Shown piece after piece: positions 25,752 to 34,365 of a stretch of 64,000 bases of DNA; the first letter of the stretch is position 1; each line of letters opens with the position of its first letter. The stretch covers positions 1-64,000 of the forward strand of contig DASRFK010000082.1 of the NCBI GenBank assembly GCA_035651635.1, in the 5' to 3' direction. The translations under genes were made by a program, and so were the position numbers. This DNA comes from JANXQE01 sp035651635 (GTDB lineage: Bacteria > Verrucomicrobiota > Verrucomicrobiia > Limisphaerales > UBA8199). The notes beneath the pieces were generated by a model that was not told where the DNA came from, made no database searches, and saw only the letters and a program-made list of their open reading frames with translations.

Positions 25752-26543
25752 TTAGTGTGGGATGGTTGGCGATTCGGCCGGGGTGTTGGTCGACGGCAGC
25801 GGCAGGGTGCGCCATTCAAATACCATTTGCCCGAGCGACAGGCCAGCCATTGGGTTACGCGGGTCGGCGGAGTTGATTGGCTCGAACCGCGCTCTGCGCG
25901 CTTCACGCAAGGCATATTGATCGGCCTCCGTGCTGGCGTTGCCAGGTGGCTTGAGAAGAGTGGCCGACACGGGCCTTCCATTGGCATCAACCAGGAGCTG
26001 GACGATGCTATTGCTGAGCATTTCGGCGTTTGTCCAGGGCGGCAAACCCGGCGAGTTCAACAAGCGTCGGCCGGCAAATTCCCCCATCAAGCGCAAGGTC
26101 GATTGCCTTACCAAAGGTTCGGCGGGCTGGACCGAGGGGACCTTGAATTTAAGATCCGGCTGGGCAATCTCCGGAAGGCCGGCCAATTCATTGGTTGCCA
26201 TAAATGCCTCGAAATCCCGGGCGAGCCTTGGCTGAGGCAAGGGCAAGAAGGGTGGCGGTTCAGGGGACAAAAAAGGGTGGAATTCCTGGGTCAACCAGGC
26301 CAGGCCCGAAAAACTCACCTCGTGCGGCAACGCGAACAATGTGGGGTCATTTAAAGCCAATCGCTCGGCCATGTTGGGCGCGGCGAACTGGAGTGAAGGG
26401 GCAACGTCCCGGTGCGGCGCGGCCGGCCGCGCCGCTTTCCCCAGCCAAAAAATCAATCCGAGCTGGGTGAAGAAAACCAGGACGACGAAGCTCCACCAAC
26501 GGCGGACGAGCCAGCGTCGCGGAGCAGCTGGCAAGTCGCTCAT
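25752..26543 (-). CDS. TonB-like energy-transducer protein
   Basis: 263 residues: a single N-terminal membrane anchor (WWSFVVLVFFTQLGLIFWL), a proline-rich middle (SPEPPPFLPLPQP) and a C-terminal domain where SIVQLLVDANGRPVSATLL and ALREARRARFEP resemble the TonB/TolA fold. Its start overlaps the ExbD stop by 4 nt. In place and layout it is the periplasm-spanning partner of the ExbB/ExbD pair. The C-terminal match is weak by eye. Upstream partners lack the usual proton-path residues. Confidence 0.7.
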   Translation of the reverse strand: MSDLPAAPRRWLVRRWWSFVVLVFFTQLGLIFWLGKAARPAAPHRDVAPSLQFAAPNMAERLALNDPTLFALPHEVSFSGLAWLTQEFHPFLSPEPPPFLPLPQPRLARDFEAFMATNELAGLPEIAQPDLKFKVPSVQPAEPLVRQSTLRLMGEFAGRRLLNSPGLPPWTNAEMLSNSIVQLLVDANGRPVSATLLKPPGNASTEADQYALREARRARFEPINSADPRNPMAGLSLGQMVFEWRTLPLPSTNTPAESPTIPH

Positions 26544-26974
26544 GGGGCGATTTTGCGCTGGCGGGCCGGTGTGGGCCGGGGAAGGGCGGCCAGCAGCCCG
26601 TTGGTAATGCCCACCGAGCGGGCCAGCATGGACGTGCGCACCAGCATCTCGGCCGACACCGACCGGTCGGCATAGACGACCAGGGTTAAGGGTTCAGTCG
26701 CCGCCACGACTGCACGGCGTAAGAGGTTTCCGAGGTCTTTCTCCTGCACCAACTGGTTGTCGTAATAATATCTCCCACCCGCGTCGATGGCGACCGACAC
26801 GGTCAGTTTATCTGTCCCTGGCAAGTCATCGGCCATCGGCAATTCGAGGCGGACGCCCGGCGTGTACATCAGAGAGCCGAGCATCAAAAACAACACCAGG
26901 AGGAAGAACACCGCCGCGAACGGAGCGGCATCCAATTGGCCTCGAAAAATCCGTGCGTTGCGGGGAAACTTCAT
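26540..26974 (-). CDS. ExbD/TolR-like protein lacking the conserved membrane aspartate
   Basis: 144 residues: short cytoplasmic tail, one transmembrane helix, then the periplasmic ExbD domain (VSVAIDAGGRYYYDNQ, VVYADRSVSAEML). Aligned by eye to E. coli ExbD, the segment PFIDVMLVLL is PFAAVFFLLV here, so the aspartate equivalent to Asp25, needed for proton coupling in E. coli, is an alanine (Ala21). An aspartate six residues earlier (Asp15, in QLDAAPF) might take over part of the role. Part of the ExbB-ExbD-TonB-ribbon operon. Confidence 0.83.
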   Translation of the reverse strand: MKFPRNARIFRGQLDAAPFAAVFFLLVLFLMLGSLMYTPGVRLELPMADDLPGTDKLTVSVAIDAGGRYYYDNQLVQEKDLGNLLRRAVVAATEPLTLVVYADRSVSAEMLVRTSMLARSVGITNGLLAALPRPTPARQRKIAP

Positions 26975-26998
26975 GTTCGGTCAAAACAGCGGGCGTTG

Positions 26999-27646
26999 TC
27001 AGAGCCGGCCTTCAGTCACGATGGTTACGATTTCGGTCGCCGCCCGTTCCATATCCAGCACGATGGAATTGACCCGGCTGACGAGGTAATTGTACCCCGC
27101 GTGGGCGGGAATGGCGACGGCCAGGCCCGCCGCCGCGCAGACGAGGGCTTTCCAGATACCATTCGAGAGATCGCTGACGTGCGCATGCAACCCGGCGTCT
27201 TTCATCATGCTGAAGGTGTCGATGAACCCCAGCACCGTGCCGAGCAAACCCAACAGCGGAGCCAGTTGGGCAATGGTCGCCAGCAAATTCAATTTCTCCT
27301 CCAGCCGCGGCACTTCCGCCAGCCCCGCTTCTTCAAGCGCCTCGCGGACCCGTTCGCGCCCATTGTCGCGGTTGAGGATCGCCGTCTTGACCAGGCGCGC
27401 CACCGGCCCGGGCGTGGCATCGCAAATCGAGAGAGCTTCGACGACATTTTCGCGCTTCAATACCGTGCGCACGCCATTGAGGAATTCGGTTGAGTTGATC
27501 TGGGCTCGATGACAATGCAGAAATCGTTCGATAAACACCACGACCGCCACGGCACTGACCAGCAGAATCAGGTACAGAATCGTGCCGCCATGCGCGAGCA
27601 GGTCTGACACCGGCAACTTCAACATGGCATTGTTATACGTTTTCAC
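26999..27646 (-). CDS. ExbB/TolQ/MotA-family protein lacking conserved Glu and Thr
   Basis: 215 residues with three hydrophobic segments and the ExbB block LLGLLGTVLGF (132-141). Thr137, equivalent to E. coli Thr148, is kept. In the last helix the family pattern GIAEALLATAIGL reads GIWKALVCAAAGL: the glutamate equivalent to Glu176 is Lys166 and the threonine equivalent to Thr181 is Ala171. Both are regarded as parts of the proton pathway in E. coli. First gene of the operon. ATG at 27646; a second ATG at 27625 is possible. Confidence 0.85.
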   Translation of the reverse strand: MKTYNNAMLKLPVSDLLAHGGTILYLILLVSAVAVVVFIERFLHCHRAQINSTEFLNGVRTVLKRENVVEALSICDATPGPVARLVKTAILNRDNGRERVREALEEAGLAEVPRLEEKLNLLATIAQLAPLLGLLGTVLGFIDTFSMMKDAGLHAHVSDLSNGIWKALVCAAAGLAVAIPAHAGYNYLVSRVNSIVLDMERAATEIVTIVTEGRL

Positions 27647-27686
27647 GCGAGTTGTTCAAAGGCAAAACCGCCGGCGCTTCGCGCGG

Positions 27687-27707
27687 GAAATCTGAAATCC
27701 GAAATCC
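27687..27707. repeat. Three tandem GAAATC(T/C) heptamers
   Basis: GAAATCT, GAAATCC and GAAATCC follow each other in the 212-bp gap between divergent exbB and the Hsp70 gene. The same GAAATCCGAAG wording recurs after rnc (59836-59935) and resembles the repeat before purB. A low-copy dispersed repeat, not coding. Confidence 0.6.
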
Positions 27708-27858
27708 GAAGCGCGAATCTGGATGGCCAACCAGGAACCAACGCAGCGAACACATTCACCACGTTCCCTGCCTTCTTTCGCGGCCCTCCGTTGGCTTTCG
27801 GGTTTAACATCCTCTTCCACTTTTATCCCAACGACATTACGCTACGAGTTGTTGAAAA

Positions 27859-30705
27859 ATGGCTGAAGCAAAATATTTGGTCGGCATTGACCTGGGCACT
27901 TCCAACTGCGCCATGGCCTATGTCGAATTGGCGCGCGGAGCGGACGGGCCGGTGATTGATTTCAAGGTCCGCCAGCTGGTGCGCCCGGGAGAAATCGGGG
28001 CGCTGGACCTGCTGCCCTCCTGCATTTACTTGCCCGCGGCCCACGAACAGCCGCCGGAAACCGCCGGTCCGTCCGCGCCGGCCGGCAGCCCCGCCGCAAT
28101 CGTGGGTGAGTTCGCGCGCTGGCAAGGCGCCCGAGTTCCGGGCCGGTTAGTAGTCTCGGCCAAAAGCTGGCTCTGCCATGCCGCGGTGGATCGTCAGGCG
28201 CCAATTCTTCCCTGGGGTGGGCTGGCGGCTGTTCCCAAGCTTTCGCCGGTACATGCCTCCGCGTGGTTGCTCGGTCACCTGAACTGGGCCTGGAACCAGG
28301 CACATCCCGCTGATCCCTTGAGCTCGCAGGACGTGGTGATCACCGTGCCGGCATCCTTCGACGAAGTCGCACGATCTCTTACCGTAAAAGCGGCCCAACA
28401 GGCCGGGCTGGAAAGATTTAGTTTGCTGGAGGAACCACAGGCAGCGTTCTACGACTTCACCGCGCGTCATCGAAAAGATCTTGCCGAGCGGCTGGAAGGT
28501 ATTCGGCTCGTACTGGTGGTCGACGTCGGCGGCGGGACTTCTGATTTCACCTTGGTCCAATGCGGGATATCGGACGAGGGACCGGTGCTCCGCCGGATTG
28601 CGGTGGGAGAGCATTTAATGCTCGGCGGCGACAACATGGATGCGGCCTTAAGCCGGATGGTCGAGGAACAGATGCTCGGACCCGGCCGACGATTAAGCAT
28701 GACCCAATGGACGCAGCTTACCCAGGCGGTGCGCGCGGCCAAGGAGGCTTTGCTCGGCACCGCGCAAACTCATCCGCGGCGCAAGCGCGCCGGGATCGAG
28801 CCGGAACCGGAATATTATAACTTGTCGCTCGTGGTGGAAGGCAGCCGGCTGATCGGGACCACGCTTTCTGCTCGCCTCACGCGGACCGAAGCTGAAACAG
28901 TGGTGTTGGACGGATTCTTCCCGGCGTCGGATTCCGAACCGGCGGCTGGGCGGAGCAGCCGGGTAGCGCTGCAGGAACTCGGTTTGCCGTATGCCCAGGA
29001 TCCCGCAATCACGCGGCATCTCGCGAGTTTCCTGCGCGCGCACGCGTCGGCCGCGCGAACGGCTCTCGGGGAAGCCGCCGCGCCAGCCGGACTTCCTCGG
29101 CCGGATGCCATTCTGCTCAATGGGGGCGTCTTTAATTCCGAACCGATCACACGTCGCCTCGTGGAAGTGGTTTCGTCATGGTGGCCACAGGCCGAAGCTA
29201 TCCCCTTGTTGGAGCACGATTCGCTTGACCTGGCCGTCGCGCGCGGCGCCGCCTTTTACGGACTGGCCCGACGCGGCCTGGGACGGCGGATCGGAGGCGG
29301 CTCCGCGCATGCCTTGTTCGTAGGCCTGGAGAAAGCCGGCAGCGAGCAGGCGATGGCGCTGTGCGTCATTCCCCGGGGCCAGGAAGAAGGCCAGGCGGTC
29401 GACCTCGGCGGGCGCGTTTTCCGATTGTCGCTCGGCCGGCCGGTTCGGTTTCCCTTGTACTCGACTGCATCTGACCGAATCGAGAAGTCAGGTGAGGTTG
29501 TCTCAGTAGGCGAGGATTTGCATCCGTTGCCGCCCATCCACACGCTGCTCCAAGGCGCGGCGGGAAGAACCGGCAGTGTGCCCGTGCACTTGCGGGCGAT
29601 GCTCACAGAGATTGGAACGCTCGAGCTGTGGTGCGTTTCTAATGACAGCAAGGAACGCTGGCGGTTGGAATTTGAGCTGCGCGGCGAAGCGGCGAACAGC
29701 GCGGTAACAATAATGGAATCCATGCCCGCCGCCTTTGGCGAAGCCCGGCATTGCGTCGAGAAGTTGTTTGCCGGCAAAGCGCCAGGGCCGCGGGGCAATG
29801 CGAAAACTGCCCCTGGCAAAGAGGTCAAACAGCTCTGGCCTGCGCTGGAACAGATTCTCGGGCCCCGTGAAGAATGGCGATTGCCGGTTCTGCGGGAGCT
29901 TTGGAGTGTGCTGTTTGCCAGCGCGGGCAGGCGGCGCCGCACTCCGGAGCACGAGCGAATCTTTTTCCAGTTGCTCGGATATACCTTGCGCCCAGGTTTT
30001 GGTTACCCGCTGGACGATTGGCGCTGCGAGCAATGCGCTAAACTGTTTCCCGAAAGCATCCAGTTTCACACCGATAAAGCTGTCTGGACAGAGTTTTGGG
30101 TCTTCTGGCGCCGGATCGCCGGCGGCCTCAGCGCGCCGCGTCACAACGAGATTTGGAATCATCTCAGGCCTTTTTTGGGAGTCCGCGTGCCGGCACGACC
30201 GGCAAAAAACTTGCCCAAGCCCAAGGGCGTTCATCCCGAAGGGACCGATGAAATGGCGCGGTTGGCCGCCGCGCTCGAACATCTCCCTTGGCAAGACAAG
30301 GGCGAACTCGGCGAATGGATCGCCGGACGCTTGCTGGAACCGGTCAAAGCCAGCGGGCCCTGGACCTGGGCACTTGGCCGCCTCGGCGCGCGAGCGCCCA
30401 TCTATGGCAGCATCCACCAGGTCGTGCCGCCCGAGAAAGCCGCCGAATGGAGCGGGCGTCTGCTTGAACCGGCCATTCTACGGCTGGAAGGAGCGGCCTT
30501 TGCCCTGGCGCAACTGGCGCGTTTGACCGGCGACCGCACGCGCGACCTTGACGAAGCCTTTCGGGTGCGAGTGGTGGCGGCGCTCGAAGCAGCCAACGCA
30601 TCCCCTTCCTGGCTGCGCATGGTAAAGGAGATCGTTCCCCTGGAAGCGGCCGACCGAGCGCGCGCCTTGGGCGACACGCTCCCGGTCGGTTTAGTGCTGG
30701 CATAG
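27859..30705 (+). CDS. Hsp70-family protein with long C-terminal extension
   Basis: 948 residues. The first 480 or so form the Hsp70/actin-like ATPase: phosphate-1 GIDLGTSNCAMAY (9-21), ITVPASFDE, phosphate-2 VVDVGGGTSDFTL (about 220-232), LGGDNMD, and the adenosine motif LLNGGVFNSEP. It then differs from DnaK: the substrate-binding part is short, and a helical domain of about 330 residues (about 610-948) follows that is probably of the DUF3731 type known from Hsp70-like YegD relatives. No EEVD tail and no neighbouring dnaJ or grpE. The client is unknown. Confidence 0.88.
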   Translation: MAEAKYLVGIDLGTSNCAMAYVELARGADGPVIDFKVRQLVRPGEIGALDLLPSCIYLPAAHEQPPETAGPSAPAGSPAAIVGEFARWQGARVPGRLVVSAKSWLCHAAVDRQAPILPWGGLAAVPKLSPVHASAWLLGHLNWAWNQAHPADPLSSQDVVITVPASFDEVARSLTVKAAQQAGLERFSLLEEPQAAFYDFTARHRKDLAERLEGIRLVLVVDVGGGTSDFTLVQCGISDEGPVLRRIAVGEHLMLGGDNMDAALSRMVEEQMLGPGRRLSMTQWTQLTQAVRAAKEALLGTAQTHPRRKRAGIEPEPEYYNLSLVVEGSRLIGTTLSARLTRTEAETVVLDGFFPASDSEPAAGRSSRVALQELGLPYAQDPAITRHLASFLRAHASAARTALGEAAAPAGLPRPDAILLNGGVFNSEPITRRLVEVVSSWWPQAEAIPLLEHDSLDLAVARGAAFYGLARRGLGRRIGGGSAHALFVGLEKAGSEQAMALCVIPRGQEEGQAVDLGGRVFRLSLGRPVRFPLYSTASDRIEKSGEVVSVGEDLHPLPPIHTLLQGAAGRTGSVPVHLRAMLTEIGTLELWCVSNDSKERWRLEFELRGEAANSAVTIMESMPAAFGEARHCVEKLFAGKAPGPRGNAKTAPGKEVKQLWPALEQILGPREEWRLPVLRELWSVLFASAGRRRRTPEHERIFFQLLGYTLRPGFGYPLDDWRCEQCAKLFPESIQFHTDKAVWTEFWVFWRRIAGGLSAPRHNEIWNHLRPFLGVRVPARPAKNLPKPKGVHPEGTDEMARLAAALEHLPWQDKGELGEWIAGRLLEPVKASGPWTWALGRLGARAPIYGSIHQVVPPEKAAEWSGRLLEPAILRLEGAAFALAQLARLTGDRTRDLDEAFRVRVVAALEAANASPSWLRMVKEIVPLEAADRARALGDTLPVGLVLA

Positions 30706-30877
30706 TTACCAACGTCGAGATCCCTCTTTGTATGGATGGCTCAAAGCGCTGTCCGTGTCACAATCTCCGAAGGTTTGGATCGAACTCCGAGACCTCGAAC
30801 TGCGTACTGACAAGCACCCGGGCACTTGGCTATTTTATCGCATGTTCCTTACGGACACTTTAGCCGACAAAATTAAG

Positions 30878-31282
30878 ATGCATGGCTTTCTGTTATTCCC
30901 CGCCGTGCTTGGCTTGCTCGCAGCCACGGGTTGCGGAACAACTGGCCCGGATAGCGAGTCGGGCCCTGAGCACACCGTTGCTTACTACATTAAAATCGAA
31001 TCGTCCTTGCCGGAGATTACCATCGAGACCAACCACGTGGTTGCGGGTAAGACCCCGCTCACCTTGAAAGTGTTTGGCGATCCGCCCGGCACTTTTCACA
31101 ACTTTGGCAGCCCGGATTATTCGTTACGAGCGCTGCCCTTATCCACCAATGAATTCGCGCAGGCCAGAATTTTTCGAACGGGCAAACGGTCAACTCCAGG
31201 GGAACGAATTCCGGGCCTGGTCTTTTTCGATCTGAGCCAGCCTGCCGGCGGGGTGCTGATTGATTCGATCCCGGATCGGTAG
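30878..31282 (+). CDS. Small lipoprotein of unknown function
   Basis: 134 residues. The start at 30878 is chosen because it opens on a lipoprotein signal (MHGFLLFPAVLGLLAATGC, lipobox AATGC); the in-frame upstream extension has no such feature. The mature part has a stretch ESSLPEITIETNHVVAGKTPL that looks like a PEGA-type beta segment, and no catalytic motif. Probably membrane-anchored in the periplasm. Not recognised further. Confidence 0.6.
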   Translation: MHGFLLFPAVLGLLAATGCGTTGPDSESGPEHTVAYYIKIESSLPEITIETNHVVAGKTPLTLKVFGDPPGTFHNFGSPDYSLRALPLSTNEFAQARIFRTGKRSTPGERIPGLVFFDLSQPAGGVLIDSIPDR

Positions 31283-31363
31283 GGCCTTGTCGTGCTCAGC
31301 TCAGGTTTGCCGCCTTACGAAATCGCTTTTGTCCCGTGCTGACTTGAAAAGCCTGATTGCTTG

Positions 31364-31663
31364 ATGACCCTTCCATCCAAGTTGTTTCCTGCCTTGTTGT
31401 GCTCGCTCGTAACTGCGCTCGCCGCGGACTCGGATCCGGCGCATAGGTCGCACGACACGGAGCGGCCGGCTGCCTGGCCGGACGGGCTCATTCCTTATGA
31501 TGTCTCGAGTCTGGCCGAGACAGAACAGGCCACAGTTCGACAGGCCATGCAGCGCTGGATGGATACCGGCGCACGAATTGCCTTTGTGCTATTCGGGCAA
31601 ACCTTAACCTTGAGCTTGCACGGAACTTTTTTCTCGGGAACTCAATTGTCGTGGAACGACTGA
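31364..31663 (+). pseudogene. Astacin-like metalloprotease remnant
   Basis: 99 residues: a signal peptide (KLFPALLCSLVTALA) followed by WPDGLIPYDVSSLAETEQ and AMQRWMDTGARIAFV, which match the first 40 residues of the astacin (M12A) catalytic domain. The reading then runs into unrelated sequence and stops. The HExxHxxGxxH zinc site is missing, so it cannot be an active protease. Its end overlaps the GTG start of the next gene by 13 nt. A gene fragment left by deletion is the simplest view; an expressed short secreted protein is possible. Confidence 0.65.
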
Positions 31664-32760
31664 TTCTACACGATTACCACCAGGCGTTGGGCGCACGGTT
31701 CACCATCGTTAACCAGTGCGAAACCGTCGACGACTACGGCGATTATCTGGGTGAACACGCGGCGCTGAGCCAGGCGGCCGCGGTCTTTGACCTGAGCTTT
31801 CGCAGTCGCCTTTGCTTCACCGGCGCCGACCGCGTTCGTTATTTACATGGCCAAGTCACGAATGACGTCAAACAGCTCAAGCCAGGGCAGGGCTGTTACG
31901 CGGCATTGGTCACCGCAAAGGGGCGAATGCAAAGCGACCTCAATATCTATTGCCTGGCGGACGAACTATTGTTGGACTTTGAACCGGGGTTCAGCCGAAA
32001 TGTTGCCGAGCGGCTAAATAAATACATTGTCGCCGACGATGTGCAGATCGTGGATGTGGCAGCGCCGTACGGGTTGCTCAGCGTGCAAGGGCCGCGGTCG
32101 GCGGACGCTGTGAAACAGTTAGGGGTCTTTGGCAAAGTGCCCTCCAACCCCTTCGAGTTTGTCGCGCAGGCCGACCCGACACTTGGAGAAATCTACCTCG
32201 CCAATCAGCCGCGCGTAGGGGGCGAAGGGTTCGATTTGTTCGTTCCCGTCTCTGCGCTGGGCGCCGTGGCGGACAAGCTGACGGCGGCGACAAAAGCGGT
32301 CGGCGGGAGACCTGGCGGGTGGCGCGCTTTGGAAACCGCACGGATCGAAGCCGGCATTCCGCGCTTTGGCATGGATATGGACGAGACGAACCTGCCGATG
32401 GAATGCCCCATCCAGGACCGGGCGGTGAGCTACACCAAAGGTTGTTACATCGGGCAAGAAGTGCTGAACCGCGTGCATACGATGGGACACGTAAACCGGC
32501 ATTTGCGCGGTTTGGAACTGGCTGACAACCTTAAGCAACTCCCACAACGCGGAGATAAACTGATCCACGGGGGCAAAGAAGTGGGCTTCATCACCAGCAC
32601 AGTGCGCTCGCCGAAATGGAACAAAAACCTCGCGCTGGGCTACGTCCGGCGTGGTATTGATTCGCTGGGCGCGGAAGTTGTCCTGAGGAGCGCCGCGGGC
32701 GAGAGCACCGCGCGCGTTTCGCCGTTACCGTTTCATTTCACACCCGGCGCCCATACATAG
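31651..32760 (+). CDS. ygfZ: YgfZ/GcvT-family folate-binding protein
   Basis: 369 residues with the GcvT fold. The signature KGCYIGQE (263-270) is the YgfZ-type K-x-C-x4-E motif that includes the conserved cysteine. N-terminal YGDYLGEHAAL and VRYLHGQVTNDV are typical of the family. YgfZ proteins bind tetrahydrofolate and support assembly or repair of iron-sulfur proteins, including tRNA-modification enzymes. GTG start at 31651, overlapping the astacin remnant. It stands alone. True glycine-cleavage GcvT is unlikely because gcvH and gcvP are not nearby. Confidence 0.85.
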   Translation: MERLILHDYHQALGARFTIVNQCETVDDYGDYLGEHAALSQAAAVFDLSFRSRLCFTGADRVRYLHGQVTNDVKQLKPGQGCYAALVTAKGRMQSDLNIYCLADELLLDFEPGFSRNVAERLNKYIVADDVQIVDVAAPYGLLSVQGPRSADAVKQLGVFGKVPSNPFEFVAQADPTLGEIYLANQPRVGGEGFDLFVPVSALGAVADKLTAATKAVGGRPGGWRALETARIEAGIPRFGMDMDETNLPMECPIQDRAVSYTKGCYIGQEVLNRVHTMGHVNRHLRGLELADNLKQLPQRGDKLIHGGKEVGFITSTVRSPKWNKNLALGYVRRGIDSLGAEVVLRSAAGESTARVSPLPFHFTPGAHT

Positions 32761-32868
32761 CCGGGATGCGGGCCATCGCCCAGAATAAGCCCCATCTGTC
32801 CTATACGACCCATCCCACCTTCAAATATTTTCTGCATTTTTTCACCCACGTGATATGATGCCCCGTCG

Positions 32869-34365
32869 ATGAGTAACGCCTGGCGTTGGTCGCGCGTAAC
32901 TTCGTTGGTTTTTTCGCTCCTGCTTGCCGGCGGGCCTCTCCGGGTTTTCTCCGCAGACAATCTCCAAACCATCCGGGCCCGAGGTGTGCTCTTTTGGGGT
33001 GCCGATGCCGAGGGCGGTGCGCCGTATGTCTTTCCGGACCCGCAGAAGCCGCAACAGTTGACCGGATTCGAGTTCGATTTGGCCGAAGAGCTGGCCGCCA
33101 AGCTGGGGGTGAAAGCCAGGATGGTGCAGAACCAATGGGACCAGCTCGTGCCCGGCTTGGAACGAGGCAACTTCGATATCATCCTCAACGGACTGGAACT
33201 TACCCCTGAAAACCAGCAACAGATCGCGATGTCGCAGCCGTACTACGTTTACGCGGAGCAGATCGTAACCCGCAAAGACATGGTTGGGCTCGATCGCCTG
33301 AACGAGCTGAAAGGCAAACCCGTTGGCGTGCTCTCTTACTCGGTCGCACAGCGCTTGCTCGAGCAAAGCGGCGGGATGAATTTGAAGGTTTATCCGGGCA
33401 ACGTGGAGAGTCTGCGTGACCTGAAGGCGCAGCGGATTGACGCAGTGGTCATGGACCTGCCGATTGCGCTGCATTATGCGCAGCCGGACCCGGATCTGAT
33501 GTTATCCGGCGCGCCGTTTGCCCCCGGCTATTACGGCATCGGGGTGCGCAAAAATGACACCCAGCTCTTGAGCGCCCTGAATGACGCGCTTTCAGAGCTA
33601 GGTCGCGACGGGATACTGGAACGGATCTACCGCAAGTACGGCTTATGGGACGAACGCCAGAAGCAATTGGGCGAGTACCGCCCCGTGAAAATCGCGTCGC
33701 AAAAACAGGTTTCGACGTTGCGGGAATGGCCCAGATACTTGCCCCTGCTCCTGCGCGGAGCAGCCGTGACAGTGGAACTATCGGTGCTGGCGATGGCGCT
33801 GGCGGTGGTGGCCGGGCTGGTGATCGTCCTGCTGCGGCTCTACGCGGTCAGGCCCATCAATTGGCTCGCGCGGGCGTACGTCGAGGTCATTCGCGGTACG
33901 CCTCTGCTAATCCAACTCTTTCTTATCTATTACGGCCTGCCGCAAATCGGAATTCGGTTGAATCCTTTCCTGGCGGGCATCGTCGGCCTGGGATTGAATT
34001 ATGCCGCGAGTGAATCCGAGAATTACCGGGCGGGCATTCAATCGATCCCGCGGGGCCAAACCGAGGCGGCCCAGGCGTTGGGCATGAGTCGCTGGCAAAC
34101 ACTGCGCCACGTGGTGTTGCCTCAGGCGCTCCGCGTCGTGATCCCGCCGGTGACCAATGACTTCATCGCCATGTTCAAAGATTCGTCGATTGTGTCAGTG
34201 ATTACCATGGTGGAGTTGACGAAGGTTTACGGCATGCTGGCGATGTCCACTTACGATTATATCGGGCTTGGTTTGATGACGGCGGCGATTTATTTTGCAC
34301 TGAGTTACCCGGCATCGTTGTTCGCGGATCGTTTGGAAAAACGTTTGGCTTATGATCATCGTTGA
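32869..34365 (+). CDS. Amino-acid ABC transporter, fused binding protein and permease
   Basis: 498 residues in which a solute-binding protein and a permease of the polar-amino-acid family form one chain. Signal peptide about 1-29; bacterial extracellular solute-binding protein family 3 domain about 32-265 (FEFDLAEELAAKLG, ERGNFDIILNGLELT, YYGIGVRKND); then a HisM/GlnP-type permease about 290-498 with EVIRGTPLLIQLFLIYYGLP and the ATPase-contacting EAA loop EAAQALGMSRWQTLRHVVLP. The binding domain is therefore tethered to the channel. TATGAT at 32854-32859 lies only 10 nt before the ATG and might be a -10 box of a near-leaderless transcript. Overlaps the ATPase gene by 14 nt. Confidence 0.92.
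   Translation: MSNAWRWSRVTSLVFSLLLAGGPLRVFSADNLQTIRARGVLFWGADAEGGAPYVFPDPQKPQQLTGFEFDLAEELAAKLGVKARMVQNQWDQLVPGLERGNFDIILNGLELTPENQQQIAMSQPYYVYAEQIVTRKDMVGLDRLNELKGKPVGVLSYSVAQRLLEQSGGMNLKVYPGNVESLRDLKAQRIDAVVMDLPIALHYAQPDPDLMLSGAPFAPGYYGIGVRKNDTQLLSALNDALSELGRDGILERIYRKYGLWDERQKQLGEYRPVKIASQKQVSTLREWPRYLPLLLRGAAVTVELSVLAMALAVVAGLVIVLLRLYAVRPINWLARAYVEVIRGTPLLIQLFLIYYGLPQIGIRLNPFLAGIVGLGLNYAASESENYRAGIQSIPRGQTEAAQALGMSRWQTLRHVVLPQALRVVIPPVTNDFIAMFKDSSIVSVITMVELTKVYGMLAMSTYDYIGLGLMTAAIYFALSYPASLFADRLEKRLAYDHR

Noticed and set aside
29503..30417. 304-codon minus-strand frame inside the Hsp70-like gene
   Set aside because: Antisense to clear Hsp70-family coding sequence, with no family motif.
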